Assembly (NCBI RefSeq): GCF_003568845.1
Contig: NZ_CP030126.1
Coordinates: forward strand, 3,376,600-3,440,599
Length of the DNA stretch: 64,000 nucleotides
Direction of reading: 5' to 3'
Origin: Indioceanicola profundi
GTDB taxonomy: Bacteria > Pseudomonadota > Alphaproteobacteria > Azospirillales > Azospirillaceae
Translations under genes and position numbers: made by a program
Shown: positions 26,871-36,255 of the stretch, in pieces
Numbering within the stretch: the stretch's first letter is position 1
How the letters are laid out: each line of letters opens with the position of its first letter
The notes under the pieces: model-generated
What the model was told of the DNA's origin: nothing
The model's input: the letters and a program-made list of their open reading frames with translations, nothing else
Database searches by the model: none

Positions 26871-28004
26871 TTACGCCCGGAAGGACAGGCCGGCGCCGGG
26901 CCTGTGGGTGCGGAGCCAGTGGCGGGCGGGCACTTCGACCAGCCGGTAGCTCGCCGCGGAGACCGCCAGAAGCAGGGTGAAGAAGACGGCGTAAAGCGCG
27001 ATCTCGGCCAGATAGCCGGGGGAGCTTTCCTGCCCCGGGAACCACGCCTGCAACAGAGCCCACATCACCAGCAGCAACGGCCAGTGCAGCATGTAGGCGG
27101 CATAGGAGATGCTGCCGAGCCAGACCAGGGGGCGGGAGCCGAAGACCCGCCCCGCGGACCCGCGGTTGCCGGACAGTCCCGCCACCAGCAGCGCCATCGC
27201 CGCCACGGTCAGCTCGTCATGGACGCCGTGATGCATCAGCAGCGCCACCGTGGCGCCCGCAAGCACGCAGCCGGTATCGGTCTGCACCAGCCGCAGCCAG
27301 CGCGCGCCGCTCCGCCATTCGCGGAACAGCCAGATGCCGAGAATGAAGGAGGGCAGGCAGCGGACCACGCCGAAATCATGGTGCAGATTCAGTCGCCCCT
27401 GTCCCAACCCCTCCGCCAGCAGGGTCAGCGTGCCGATGCAGGCGGCCGGCAGCACCATATGCCAGCCCCGCGGAACCAGCATCACCAGCGGCACAAGCCA
27501 GGGGAACAGGGCGTAGGCCGCGGCCTCCGCGCTGATGGACCAGGACGGCACGTTCCAGCAGAGCCCGTCTGTGACCCCCCAGGCGTTCAGCAGCACTACG
27601 GAAGCCGCCAGATTGCCGGGATCATAGCAACGCCCGACCGACCTGTTGCCGCCTTCGACCATCCCGGTGGCGACCAGCCCGATCAGCAGCGCCAGCGTGG
27701 CGATGTGGAGCGGATAGACCCGCGCGAACCGCGCCCACCAGAAGCCCCGCACCCGGTTCCATCGGACGGGTCCGTCCAGGAACTCGCCCGCATGGACATG
27801 GGCCAGGATGAATCCGCTGAGCACGAAGAAGAGGTCGACCCAGAGATATCCCTTCTGGATCAGTTGCGTCCCGCCAAGCCACGGCACTTCGAACCATGGT
27901 CCGAAGTGTTTGAAGTGCAGCAGCGCCACCAGCAGGGCGGCAATGCCCCGCAACCCATCCAATGCCGCCAGCCGGTCCGCCATGATCTGGCGCGGTGGCT
28001 CCAT
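26871..28004 (-). CDS. Acyltransferase family 3 membrane protein (OafA/YrhL-like)
   Basis: A 377-residue multi-pass membrane O-acyltransferase. Signatures: LDGLRGIAALLVALLHFKHF (catalytic-type His, about residues 14-33), LWVDLFFVLSGFILAHV (about 55-71) and WARFARVYPLHI. About ten membrane segments are evident. Such enzymes acetylate or succinylate cell-surface sugars; the target here is unknown, though the glycosyltransferases at 10.5-13.7 kb are possible partners in the same genome. The start is ATG at 28004 because GGAGG lies eight bases upstream. It ends 33 bp past the oppositely oriented cyclase gene. Confidence 0.9.
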   Translation of the reverse strand: MEPPRQIMADRLAALDGLRGIAALLVALLHFKHFGPWFEVPWLGGTQLIQKGYLWVDLFFVLSGFILAHVHAGEFLDGPVRWNRVRGFWWARFARVYPLHIATLALLIGLVATGMVEGGNRSVGRCYDPGNLAASVVLLNAWGVTDGLCWNVPSWSISAEAAAYALFPWLVPLVMLVPRGWHMVLPAACIGTLTLLAEGLGQGRLNLHHDFGVVRCLPSFILGIWLFREWRSGARWLRLVQTDTGCVLAGATVALLMHHGVHDELTVAAMALLVAGLSGNRGSAGRVFGSRPLVWLGSISYAAYMLHWPLLLVMWALLQAWFPGQESSPGYLAEIALYAVFFTLLLAVSAASYRLVEVPARHWLRTHRPGAGLSFRA

Positions 28005-28331
28005 GTTCGCGTCCTCCGCTGTGGGCGCGGGAAGCGCCCAGGCGGGTCCTCGTGCCGGCTTCCGAATGCGTTTCGCGGCCGGCCTTCTATGCAGGTCCCT
28101 GTAGAATGAACGTGGCGGGGAGGCGCGCATTCCCGGCCCAGGGACCATGTCACAGCGGGAAATGGGGGAGCGCCGCACCCCGTTCGGGACCGGCGCTGCG
28201 TTTCAAAGCGCGGCAGGCGCTCTGCAGGCCGCGTGAGGCGGCTCCGAAAAGGTGGTGGCCGCGGCGACCGGGACATGAAAAAGGGCCGGCTCCCGGAGGG
28301 ACCGGCCCTTCATGCGCGCGGATGTGCGGCG
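28005..28331. other. 327-bp gap between acyltransferase and PRC-barrel genes
   Basis: It holds the terminator hairpin of the PRC-barrel gene at 28276-28310 and presumably the promoter of the acyltransferase gene. No reading frame of good composition is seen. Confidence 0.6.
28276..28310 (-). terminator. Rho-independent terminator of PRC-barrel gene
   Basis: A 9-bp stem AAGGGCCGG / CCGGCCCTT with a 12-base loop that itself can pair (CTCCCGGAG). On the minus strand it ends in CCCTTTTTC. It is 22 bp past the stop at 28332. Confidence 0.85.
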
Positions 28332-28874
28332 TTACTGGATGCCCAGGACCTCGGCCACGGTGCCCTGGTCGTCGTTGATACGCTCATCGCCGTCCATGCG
28401 GGAATACTCCCGGAGCTCCTTGGCCTGCTGCTCGGTCAGCGGCAGGCGCAGGCCCTGCTCCGTGCGCTCGAACATGTGGAGCGGCACCAGGACCTCCTGG
28501 TCGTTCCAGTTGAACCAGCCGTCATCCACCTCCAGCACGGCGAACACCTCGCCGTTCCGGCGGATCAGCTCATCGATCTCGCCGATCTCGGCCCCTTCGG
28601 CGCTGTAGACGTCCATGTCGTCCAGATCGTCGAGGTCGATGTCGGCGATCCCCGCCTGAAGCCCCTGGGGAGAGGCTATGGCCGTGCGGTCGTCGCCCAC
28701 GGTGTCGGGCGTCATGGCGGGGTCGGTGGAGGTGCCCTGCGGCGTGGTCACCGCCGGCGCAGCCGGCCGGGCTTCCAGGGGCGGGGTGGCGTCGGTCTGC
28801 GCCAGGGCCTGGCCGCCGAGGAGAAGCGCGCCTGCGGCGGCGCCCAGCAACAGGGTGCGGTTCATGCCTAGCAT
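28332..28874 (-). CDS. Secreted PRC-barrel domain protein
   Basis: A 180-residue protein. The signal peptide begins MLGMNRTLLLGAAAGALLLG and ends at ALAQ. A Pro/Thr/Ala-rich linker follows, then an acidic DIDLDDLDDMDVYSAEGAEI segment that opens a PRC-barrel (EIGEIDELIRRNGEVFAVLE, VLVPLHMFE). PRC-barrels are small beta-barrels first seen in photosynthetic reaction centre H and RimM; secreted ones in alphaproteobacteria have no known role, often envelope stress-linked. The start at 28874 is set by GGAGG eight bases upstream. The gene has its own terminator. Confidence 0.85.
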   Translation of the reverse strand: MLGMNRTLLLGAAAGALLLGGQALAQTDATPPLEARPAAPAVTTPQGTSTDPAMTPDTVGDDRTAIASPQGLQAGIADIDLDDLDDMDVYSAEGAEIGEIDELIRRNGEVFAVLEVDDGWFNWNDQEVLVPLHMFERTEQGLRLPLTEQQAKELREYSRMDGDERINDDQGTVAEVLGIQ

Positions 28875-28934
28875 GCTGATTTCCTCCGGTTTTCCGTTGG
28901 GATTGCCCTTCTCAACCATCCCCGACCGGAATCG

Positions 28935-30839
28935 TCACGCTGGGCCGGCCTCCTCCGCCGCGGCGTCTTCGGCCGCAATTTCCGGAGCGCCGTCGGCGTC
29001 GCGCTTGCCGGCGGCCTGTTGCCGGGCCCACAGCGCCGCGTAGGCCCCGCCGCGGGCCAGCAGGCCGTCATGGGTGCCGCGCTCCACGATGCGGCCGGCA
29101 TCCAGCACGATGATCTCATCCGCATCCACGATGGTGGAAAGGCGGTGGGCGATCACCAGTGTGGTGCGTCCGCGGCTGGCTTCCGTCAATGCCGCCTGGA
29201 TTTCCCGTTCCGTATGGGTGTCCAGCGCGCTGGTGGCCTCGTCCAGGATCAGGATGGGCGGGTCCTTCAGCAGGGTCCGGGCAATGGCGACGCGCTGCTT
29301 CTCGCCTCCCGACAGCTTCAGGCCCCGTTCTCCCACTACTGTGTTCCAGCCGTCGGGCAGGGCGCGGATGAAGTCCAGGATCTGGGCGCTGGCTGCCACC
29401 CGCTCCACCTCCTCGTCCGAGGCTCCGGGGCGGCCGTAGGCGACGTTGTAGCGGATGGTGTCGTTGAACAGCACCGTGTCCTGGGGAACGATGCCGATGG
29501 CGGCGCGCAGGGAATCCTGCCGCACCTCGCGGATATCCTGGCCATCGATCCGGATCGAGCCGCCGGTGACGTCGTAGAAGCGGTAGAGCAGGCGGGACAG
29601 GGTGGATTTGCCCGCCCCGGTCGGCCCCACCACCGCCACGGTGCGGCCGGCGGGTACGGTGAAATCGATGCCCTTCAGGATGGGACGGCGCTGATCGTAC
29701 GCGAAGAAGACGTCCTCGAACCGGACCTCCCCGCCCAGGGTGCGCAGGGGCTGTGCTCCGGGCGGGTCCTGCACCTCCCGGTCCACCTGCATCAGCTCGA
29801 ACATCTTCTCCATGTCGTTCAGGGCTTCCTTGATGCCCCGGTAGACGAAACCGAACAGGTTCAGCGGCTGGTAGAGCTGCAGCAGATAGGTGTTCACCAG
29901 GACGAAGTCGCCGATGGTCAACGTGCCCGCCACGATGCCGCTGGCCGCCATCCACATCACCACCACCACGCCTACGGCGATGATGAAGCCCTGTCCCACA
30001 TTCAGCAGGGACAGGGAGGACTGGGTACGGACAGCCGCGTTCTCATAGGCGTGCAGGGCTTTGTCGTACCGCTCCGCCTCGAACCGCTCATTACCGAAAT
30101 ACTTCACCGTCTCGTAGTTCAGCAGCGTGTCGATGGCCTTGGCGTTGGCCTTGGTGTCGGCTTCAAGCATCTGCCGGCGGATGCGGGTGCGCCAGTTGGT
30201 CACGGTGATGGTGTAGGCGATATAGCCGGCCACCGTGACGAAGGTGGCCAGCGCGAAGCGCCAGTCGAACATCCGCCACAGGATCACCGTGACCAGCGCG
30301 ATCTCCAGCAATGTGGGCAGCACGTTGAACAGCATGGTGGACAGGATGCTGTCGATGGCGCGGGTCCCCCGCTCAATCACCCGGGACAGGCCGCCGGTCT
30401 GCCGCTCCAGATGGAAGCGCAGGGACAACGCATGCAGATGGCGGAAGGTGTTCAGCGCCGCCTGGCGCATGGCGCGCTGGCTGACCCGCTCGAACACGGC
30501 ATCGCGCAGCTCCCCGAAGCCCAGGGACAGCACGCGGGCCAGGCCATAGGCCAGGATGAAGCCCACCGGGATGGCCACAGCGGGATTTTCCGCCGCCGTG
30601 CGGGCCAGATCGCCGCCCTCTCCCGACAGGGCATCCACCGCGCCCTTGTAGAGGATCGGAATGACCACGTTGGCAGCCTTGGCGATGGCCAGGAACAGCA
30701 ACGCGGTCACGACCCGCGCCTTGATCGATCCCTGACCCTGCGGCCAGAGATAGGGCAGCAGGGAGCGGATGGTCCCGATCTCCCCCAGGCGGTTCACGTC
30801 GGGGCGGGCATAGGTGGTCGGCAGGCCAGAGGGGCGCAT
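28935..30839 (-). CDS. ABC exporter of the Atm1/HMT1 type (fused membrane and ATPase)
   Basis: A 634-residue half-transporter. The six-helix membrane domain covers about residues 40-330; the ATPase domain follows with Walker A VGPTGAGKSTLSRLLYR, signature LSGGEKQRVAIART and Walker B ILILDEATSALD. The ARVVTALLFLAIAKAANVVIP start and the WRTRIRRQMLEADTKANAKA and DTLLNYETVKYFGNE blocks mark the Atm1 subfamily, which exports glutathione-linked sulfur or metal conjugates and protects against heavy metals. It acts as a homodimer in the inner membrane. It lies upstream of the PRC-barrel gene on the same strand. Confidence 0.93.
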   Translation of the reverse strand: MRPSGLPTTYARPDVNRLGEIGTIRSLLPYLWPQGQGSIKARVVTALLFLAIAKAANVVIPILYKGAVDALSGEGGDLARTAAENPAVAIPVGFILAYGLARVLSLGFGELRDAVFERVSQRAMRQAALNTFRHLHALSLRFHLERQTGGLSRVIERGTRAIDSILSTMLFNVLPTLLEIALVTVILWRMFDWRFALATFVTVAGYIAYTITVTNWRTRIRRQMLEADTKANAKAIDTLLNYETVKYFGNERFEAERYDKALHAYENAAVRTQSSLSLLNVGQGFIIAVGVVVVMWMAASGIVAGTLTIGDFVLVNTYLLQLYQPLNLFGFVYRGIKEALNDMEKMFELMQVDREVQDPPGAQPLRTLGGEVRFEDVFFAYDQRRPILKGIDFTVPAGRTVAVVGPTGAGKSTLSRLLYRFYDVTGGSIRIDGQDIREVRQDSLRAAIGIVPQDTVLFNDTIRYNVAYGRPGASDEEVERVAASAQILDFIRALPDGWNTVVGERGLKLSGGEKQRVAIARTLLKDPPILILDEATSALDTHTEREIQAALTEASRGRTTLVIAHRLSTIVDADEIIVLDAGRIVERGTHDGLLARGGAYAALWARQQAAGKRDADGAPEIAAEDAAAEEAGPA

Positions 30840-30966
30840 GGGCGGGAAACTTCGCTTCGTTCGTCTTTGTCAATCCACTCCAAAGCTAGGGGCGATGTCG
30901 CCATGGGCAAAGCCCTCTCGTCCATTGTGGGAACGCAGGGCTGCCCCGTCCGGTTAAGGAAGCGAG

Positions 30967-31197
30967 ATGCAGAACGCTTTCGGGAAAGGGGCAGAGATGA
31001 TCCGGAATCACCCGACCATGCCGCAGCGCCGGAACCGCGCGCGCGCCATAGCCGTCACCCGCCAGGGTCGGGAGGCCATGCTGGCCCGTGCCGCGGCGCT
31101 CGGCGCGACGCTGTTGCTGGGCCTCGCCGTCGTCACCGCCGGGCAGGTGGAGGCGCAGGAGGCTGCTCCCGTGCCGGCTGCGGTCGTTGCGGCGTAA
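30967..31197 (+). CDS. Small hypothetical protein with one hydrophobic segment
   Basis: A 76-residue protein with a basic N-terminal region, a hydrophobic segment at about residues 45-58 (LGATLLLGLAVVTAG) and an AQEA sequence that could be a signal cleavage site, leaving almost no mature part. The ATG at 30967 is supported by AAGGA six bases upstream; ATG at 30997 is an alternative. Divergent from the Atm1 exporter and 91 bp before upp. No family recognised. Confidence 0.45.
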   Translation: MQNAFGKGAEMIRNHPTMPQRRNRARAIAVTRQGREAMLARAAALGATLLLGLAVVTAGQVEAQEAAPVPAAVVAA

Positions 31198-31288
31198 AAC
31201 GCCGGAGGACGGCAACGGGAGCGGCTGACGTGGCGGGAGCGATCCGCTATCGTGCGGCAGGACCGACCATTTCGACTGCCGGGCGGAC

Positions 31289-31939
31289 ATGCGCACCCAT
31301 CACGATCATCCGAACCTGTTCATCCTGGATCACCCGCTGATCCAGCACAAACTGTCCCACATGCGGGACAAATCGCGCTCTACCATGGGGTTCCGCCAGC
31401 TTCTGCGGGAAATCGCACTGCTGATGGGATACGAGATCACCCGCGACCTGCCCATGACGACGGAGCGGATCGAGACGCCGCTGGTGTCCATGGACGCCCC
31501 GGTGATCGAAGGGCGCAAGCTGGCCGTGGTGCCGATCCTGCGGGCCGGGCTGGTGATGGCCGAAGGGCTGCTGGAGCTGGTGCCGGCCGCGCGCGAGGGC
31601 CATATCGGCCTCTACCGCGATCATGAGACCAAGCGGCCAGTGGAATATCTGGTCAAGCTGCCGGACCCGGCCGGCCGCATGTTCATCCTGGTCGATCCGA
31701 TGCTGGCGACCGGCTATTCCGCCGCGCATGCGGTGGACGTGCTGAACCGTCACGGCGTGCTGGATGCGCAGATCCGCTTCATGGCGCTGGTCTCGGCGCC
31801 TGAAGGGGTCCGCGTCTTCCATGAGGCGCATCCCAACGTGCCGGTCTTCACAGCGGCGCTGGACAGTCATCTGAACGAGAACGCCTACATCGTCCCCGGC
31901 CTGGGCGATGCCGGCGACCGGCTGTTCGGCACGAAGTAA
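31289..31939 (+). CDS. upp: Uracil phosphoribosyltransferase
   Basis: A 216-residue type I phosphoribosyltransferase that makes UMP from uracil and PRPP in pyrimidine salvage. The PRPP loop is [19 protein letters not shown] (about residues 132-150). Uracil-site and family motifs [15 protein letters not shown] at the start, [18 protein letters not shown] and the C-terminal [17 protein letters not shown] are all present. It is followed by a hairpin shared with the convergent lepA gene. Confidence 0.97.
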   Translation: MRTHHDHPNLFILDHPLIQHKLSHMRDKSRSTMGFRQLLREIALLMGYEITRDLPMTTERIETPLVSMDAPVIEGRKLAVVPILRAGLVMAEGLLELVPAAREGHIGLYRDHETKRPVEYLVKLPDPAGRMFILVDPMLATGYSAAHAVDVLNRHGVLDAQIRFMALVSAPEGVRVFHEAHPNVPVFTAALDSHLNENAYIVPGLGDAGDRLFGTK

Positions 31940-31958
31940 CGGACCGCTGAAGCAGGAA

Positions 31959-31990
31959 CGGGGAGCGCTGTGCCGGCGCTCCCCGTTTCC
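31959..31990. terminator. Hairpin between upp and lepA (possibly bidirectional)
   Basis: A perfect 10-bp stem CGGGGAGCGC / GCGCTCCCCG with a 7-base loop, followed on the plus strand by TTTCC. It lies between the convergent stop codons of upp (31939) and lepA (31994). Confidence 0.75.
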
Positions 31991-31993
31991 GTT

Positions 31994-33796
31994 CTACTCC
32001 TGCCCCATGCGCAGGGCGGCGATGAAGGCGCTTTGCGGGATTTCCACCTCGCCGAACTGGCGCATGCGCTTCTTGCCTTCCTTCTGCTTGTCCAGAAGCT
32101 TGCGCTTGCGGCTGATGTCGCCGCCATAGCACTTGGCCAGCACGTCCTTGCGCATCGCGGCGATAGTCTCGCGGGCGATGACCCTGGCCCCGATGGCGGC
32201 CTGGATCGGGATCTTGAACATGTGGCGGGGGATCAGGTCCTTCAGCCGCTCCACCAGCTGGCGGCCGCGATATTCGGCCTGGGTGCGGTGGACGATCATG
32301 GACAGCGCGTCGACCGGTTCGTTGTTCACCAGGATCGACATCTTGACCAGGTCGCCCTCCCGATACTCCTCCAGCAGATAATCGAAGCTGGCATAGCCGC
32401 GGGAGATGGATTTCAGCCGGTCGTAAAAGTCGAACACCACCTCGTTCAGCGGCAGCTCATAGACCAGCATGGCCCGGCCGCCGACATAGGTGAGGTCCTT
32501 CTGGATGCCGCGCCGCTCGGTGCAGAGCTGCAGCACGCCGCCTAGATACTCGTCCGGCAGCATGATGCTGGCCTTGATCCAGGGCTCCTCGATCCGGTCG
32601 ATCCGGATGGGATCGGGCATGTCGGCCGGGTTGTGCAGCTCCTTCACCGTGCCGTCGGTCATGTGCATGCGGTAGACGACCGATGGCGCGGTGGTGATGA
32701 GGTCCAGGTTGAACTCGCGCTCCAGCCGCTCCTGGATGATCTCCAGATGCAGCAGGCCCAGGAAGCCGCAGCGGAAGCCGAAGCCCAGCGCGGCACTGCT
32801 CTCCATCTCGAACTGGAAGCTGGCATCGTTCAGCGCCAGACGGCCCAGGCTGTCGCGCAAATCCTCGAAGTTCGCGGCGTCGGCCGGGAACAGACCGCAG
32901 AACACCACCGGGATGCTGGGCTTGAAGCCGGGCAGCATGCCGGTCGCCTGCCGCTTCTCATCCGTGATGGTGTCGCCCACCTTGGTATCGCGGATGTCCT
33001 TGATGGCGGCGGTGATGAAGCCCATCTCGCCCGGCCCCAGCCGGTCGATCTGCATCTTCTTCGGCCCGAAGATGCCGACGCGGTCCAGTTCGCGCGTGGC
33101 GCCGGTCGCCATGAAGCGCACCTTCTGGCCGGTCCTCAGCTCCCCGTTCATGACGCGCACCAGCACGACCACGCCCAGATAGGGGTCGTACCAGCTATCC
33201 ACGATCAGGGCCTGGAGCGGGGCGTCCGCATCGCCCTTGGGCGGCGGCAGGCGGGTGACGATCGCCTCCAGCACGCCTTCGATGTTGATGCCGGACTTGG
33301 CCGACACCTCCACCGCGTCGGAGGCGTCGAGACCGATCACGTCCTCGATCTGTTGCTTCACACGGGGGATGTCCGCCGCGGGCAGGTCGATTTTGTTCAG
33401 GACGGGCACGATCTCATGGTTGGCGTCGATGGCCTGATAGACGTTCGCCAGGGTCTGCGCCTCGACGCCCTGTGAAGCGTCTACCACCAGGATGGAGCCT
33501 TCGCAGGCGGCAAGGCTGCGGGAGACCTCATAGGCGAAGTCCACATGGCCCGGCGTGTCCATGAGGTTCAACTGGTAGGTCTTGCCGTCCTTGGCCTTGT
33601 AGTTCAGCCGGACGGTCTGCGCCTTGATGGTGATGCCGCGCTCCCGCTCGATATCCATGTTGTCGAGCAGTTGCGCCTTCATCTCCCGCGCCTCGATGGC
33701 GCCGCAGAATTCGATGAGCCGGTCGGCAAGGGTGGACTTGCCGTGGTCGATATGGGCGATGATGGAGAAATTGCGGATGTGGGACAGGTCGGTCAT
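31994..33796 (-). CDS. lepA: Elongation factor 4 (back-translocase LepA)
   Basis: A 600-residue translational GTPase. G1 is [16 protein letters not shown] (about residues 11-26), G3 is DTPGHVDF (about 79-86), and G4 NKIDLPAAD. The LepA-specific C-terminal domain includes [22 protein letters not shown]4 acts on stalled ribosomes, especially under ionic or cold stress. It is transcribed alone towards the hairpin it shares with upp. Confidence 0.98.
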   Translation of the reverse strand: MTDLSHIRNFSIIAHIDHGKSTLADRLIEFCGAIEAREMKAQLLDNMDIERERGITIKAQTVRLNYKAKDGKTYQLNLMDTPGHVDFAYEVSRSLAACEGSILVVDASQGVEAQTLANVYQAIDANHEIVPVLNKIDLPAADIPRVKQQIEDVIGLDASDAVEVSAKSGINIEGVLEAIVTRLPPPKGDADAPLQALIVDSWYDPYLGVVVLVRVMNGELRTGQKVRFMATGATRELDRVGIFGPKKMQIDRLGPGEMGFITAAIKDIRDTKVGDTITDEKRQATGMLPGFKPSIPVVFCGLFPADAANFEDLRDSLGRLALNDASFQFEMESSAALGFGFRCGFLGLLHLEIIQERLEREFNLDLITTAPSVVYRMHMTDGTVKELHNPADMPDPIRIDRIEEPWIKASIMLPDEYLGGVLQLCTERRGIQKDLTYVGGRAMLVYELPLNEVVFDFYDRLKSISRGYASFDYLLEEYREGDLVKMSILVNNEPVDALSMIVHRTQAEYRGRQLVERLKDLIPRHMFKIPIQAAIGARVIARETIAAMRKDVLAKCYGGDISRKRKLLDKQKEGKKRMRQFGEVEIPQSAFIAALRMGQE

Positions 33797-33848
33797 GGAG
33801 CGCGGTCACCTCAAAGGACCGCAGGAACATAAGGCCGCGGCGCATGCG

Positions 33849-34373
33849 GTGCAACGTCGGCGCGGCGGATGGGCGGCCCGCGCCGCTTCGCGGCTGCTCT
33901 GCGCGCCCCTTCTCGCCCTGCTGGCGGGACTTCTTCCGGCCTCCGCCCAGGCCGAACCGCAGGTGCCCGCCGGCATCTGGATGAAGCCTGGCGGCAAGGC
34001 GGCGGTGGAGCTGTTCGCCTGTGAGGGCGGGAAGCTGTGCGGCCGGCTGATGTGGGCGCGCAAGAGCGTCTATCCCGAGGGCCAGACCAGGGACATCAAC
34101 AATCCCGACCCCGATTTACGCAGCCGGGAACTGTGCGGAGCCGTCATCCTGTGGGGGCTGGAATGGGACGGCCCCGACACCTGGGAGGATGGCTGGGTTT
34201 ACGATCCCTCCACCGGCAGCACCTATAATGCCCGGATCGTCATTGAGGGGCCGGAGACCCTGAATGTGCGTGGCTACAAATACGTGACCCTGCTGGGCAA
34301 GACCCAGACCTGGGCGCCTGCCCCGGACGATCTGGACCTCTGCACGCAGCCGATGACGGCGGAAGCCCGCTGA
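33849..34373 (+). CDS. DUF2147 secreted protein
   Basis: A protein of about 174 residues from GTG at 33849. From there a normal signal peptide follows (ASRLLCAPLLALLAGLLPAS, cleavage near AQA). The DUF2147 domain shows VPAGIWMKPGGKAAVELFAC, CGRLMWARKSVY, WEDGWVYDPSTGSTYNARI and VRGYKYVTLLGKTQTW. An in-frame ATG at 33795 would overlap the lepA start codon (CATG) and bury the signal peptide behind 18 extra residues, so it is judged less likely. Family role is unknown; a lipid- or sugar-binding envelope role has been suggested. Confidence 0.82.
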   Translation: MQRRRGGWAARAASRLLCAPLLALLAGLLPASAQAEPQVPAGIWMKPGGKAAVELFACEGGKLCGRLMWARKSVYPEGQTRDINNPDPDLRSRELCGAVILWGLEWDGPDTWEDGWVYDPSTGSTYNARIVIEGPETLNVRGYKYVTLLGKTQTWAPAPDDLDLCTQPMTAEAR

Positions 34374-34385
34374 TACGGGAGCAGG

Positions 34386-35225
34386 TCAGATGCCCGCCCC
34401 GTTCTCCATGAAGGCCGCTTCCGGCAGGGAGTGGTCCATGTTCAGGGCGGGAACTTCGTTGGCGCGGCGGCCGACGACGCGGGCGGGGACGCCGGCCACG
34501 GTGCTGTAGGCCGGGACCGGATGCAGCACCACGCTGCCCGCCCCGATCTTGGCGCACATGCCGACCTCGATATTGCCCAGGATCTTGGCTCCGGCCCCGA
34601 TCAGCACGCCGTTGCGCACCTTGGGATGCCGGTCGCCGCACTCCTTTCCGGTGCCGCCCAACGTGACGCCCTGGAGGATGGAGACATCGTCGCCCACCAC
34701 CGCCGTTTCCCCGATCACCACGCCGGTGGCATGGTCGATCAGCACCCGGACGCCGATGCGGGCATTAGGGTGGATGTCCACCCCGAACCGCTCCGCCACC
34801 ACGCTCTGCAGATGGTGCGCGATCCAGTGGCGGCCGGCCTGCCAATAGTGATGGGCCACCCGGTGGGCCTGCAGCGCCTGCCAGCCCTTGAAGTGCAGGA
34901 AGGGATGAACCAGACCGGCGGCGGCGGGATCGCGGTCGCGCACGGCGGACAGATCCACCGCCGCGGCCTCCACCAGGCAAGGCTCGTCGGCCAGGGCCTG
35001 CCGGATCAGGTCGTACAGCGTGTTGGCCCCGACCTCCCCCGCCAGCTTGGCGGAGAGAAGGTCGGCCAGCGCGCCGTCCAGATCGTCATGGCGCAGAATC
35101 AGCCGCTCGAACAGGCGGGCCAGGGCAGGTTCCGCAAGGCCGCCGTCGAACGCCTCCCGCCGCATCTCCTTCCACAGGGGCGTGGGCGCCGCCCGATCGT
35201 CAATACGCGCTGCACAGGCCGGCAT
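34386..35225 (-). CDS. cysE: Serine O-acetyltransferase
   Basis: A 279-residue enzyme of the hexapeptide left-handed beta-helix class. It makes O-acetylserine from serine and acetyl-CoA, the first step of cysteine synthesis. The N-terminal helical domain (MRREAFDGGLAEPALARLFE) is followed by the acceptor-site His region FGVDIHPNARIGVRVLIDHA, then DDVSILQGVTLGGTGKECGD and GAKILGNIEVG. The cysK gene that uses its product lies at 57461-58417, not adjacent. The two enzymes typically form the cysteine synthase complex. The C-terminus AAFMENGAGI ends in Ile, as needed for binding CysK. Confidence 0.96.
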   Translation of the reverse strand: MPACAARIDDRAAPTPLWKEMRREAFDGGLAEPALARLFERLILRHDDLDGALADLLSAKLAGEVGANTLYDLIRQALADEPCLVEAAAVDLSAVRDRDPAAAGLVHPFLHFKGWQALQAHRVAHHYWQAGRHWIAHHLQSVVAERFGVDIHPNARIGVRVLIDHATGVVIGETAVVGDDVSILQGVTLGGTGKECGDRHPKVRNGVLIGAGAKILGNIEVGMCAKIGAGSVVLHPVPAYSTVAGVPARVVGRRANEVPALNMDHSLPEAAFMENGAGI

Positions 35226-35406
35226 CGCCGCCTCCTCCCGAAAAACCTGGTCCCGGGCCTTCCCGCCGGGTTCAAACAGTTCTCATACCATATTGGCGCG
35301 CGCAGTGCCCATCGTCACAGGAATGCCCCAATCCTCCCGGCGCATTCCCGCCCCGCCGCCAGCGCCCGTTTACCTTCACCCCCGCATCGCCATATAAGGG
35401 CGCATC

Positions 35407-36255
35407 ATGGCGCGCCGATTTTTGAAAATGCACGGGCTGGGCAACGACTTCGTTGTTCTCGATGCCCGCGAGGACCGGTTTACCGTCACGCCTGCGCAGG
35501 CCCGCGCCATCGCGGACCGTCGCACCGGCGTCGGCTTCGACCAGCTTATCCTCATCGAACCGCCCCGCAACGCGGGCGCGGACGCCTTCATGCGCATCTT
35601 GAATCCGGATGGCAGCGAAAGCGGCGCCTGCGGCAACGCCACGCGCTGCGTCGCCCGCCTGCTGGCGCGCGAGGCCGGGGCAGAGGCCGTCACAATCGAG
35701 ACCACTGCCGGCCTGCTGGCAAGCCGCGAGAATGCGGATGGCAGCGTCACCGTCGATATGGGCCCGGCCCGGCTGGACTGGGACCGGATTCCGCTGGCGG
35801 AAGCCGTGGACACGCTGAACGTTCCCCTGTCCGCCGGCCCGCTGCACGGGGCCACCTGTGTGAACATGGGCAACCCGCACGCCGTGTTCTTCGTGCCGGA
35901 TGCGGAGGCCGTGGACCTTGCCGCCCTGGGGCCGGGGCTGGAGCACCATCCCATTTTCCCCGAGCGCTGCAACATCGAGGTGGCGCAGGTCCTGTCGCCC
36001 GAACTGATCCGCATGCGGGTGTGGGAGCGCGGGGCCGGCATCACCCGTGCCTGCGGCACCGGCGCCTGCGCCGTGCTGGTGGCGGCCGCCCGCCGCGGCC
36101 TGACCGGCCGCAAGGCCACCATCCGGCTGGACGGCGGCGACCTGCGTATCGAGTGGCGCGAGGACGGCCATGTGCTGATGACCGGCCCGGTCGCGACCTC
36201 CTTCACCGGAGAGCTGTCGGACACGCTGCTGGCCGTGGAAGAGGTGGCGGCATGA
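35407..36255 (+). CDS. dapF: Diaminopimelate epimerase
   Basis: A 282-residue enzyme turning LL- into meso-diaminopimelate for lysine and peptidoglycan. The two catalytic cysteines are in [10 protein letters not shown] (about residue 76) and [10 protein letters not shown] (about 218). The N-terminal [13 protein letters not shown] is the family start. It overlaps the next gene, mtaB, by four bases (ATGA at 36252-36255), and mtaB overlaps ftsY, so the three are co-translated. Confidence 0.97.
   Translation: MARRFLKMHGLGNDFVVLDAREDRFTVTPAQARAIADRRTGVGFDQLILIEPPRNAGADAFMRILNPDGSESGACGNATRCVARLLAREAGAEAVTIETTAGLLASRENADGSVTVDMGPARLDWDRIPLAEAVDTLNVPLSAGPLHGATCVNMGNPHAVFFVPDAEAVDLAALGPGLEHHPIFPERCNIEVAQVLSPELIRMRVWERGAGITRACGTGACAVLVAAARRGLTGRKATIRLDGGDLRIEWREDGHVLMTGPVATSFTGELSDTLLAVEEVAA

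Noticed and set aside
33795..33848. ATG start for the DUF2147 gene overlapping the lepA start codon
   Set aside because: It would leave no room for divergent promoters and hide the signal peptide; GTG 33849 fits better, though this is not certain.
34431..36251. Upstream extension of the mtaB frame to over 1000 residues
   Set aside because: It is antisense to cysE and out of frame with dapF; homology to MtaB starts at 36252.
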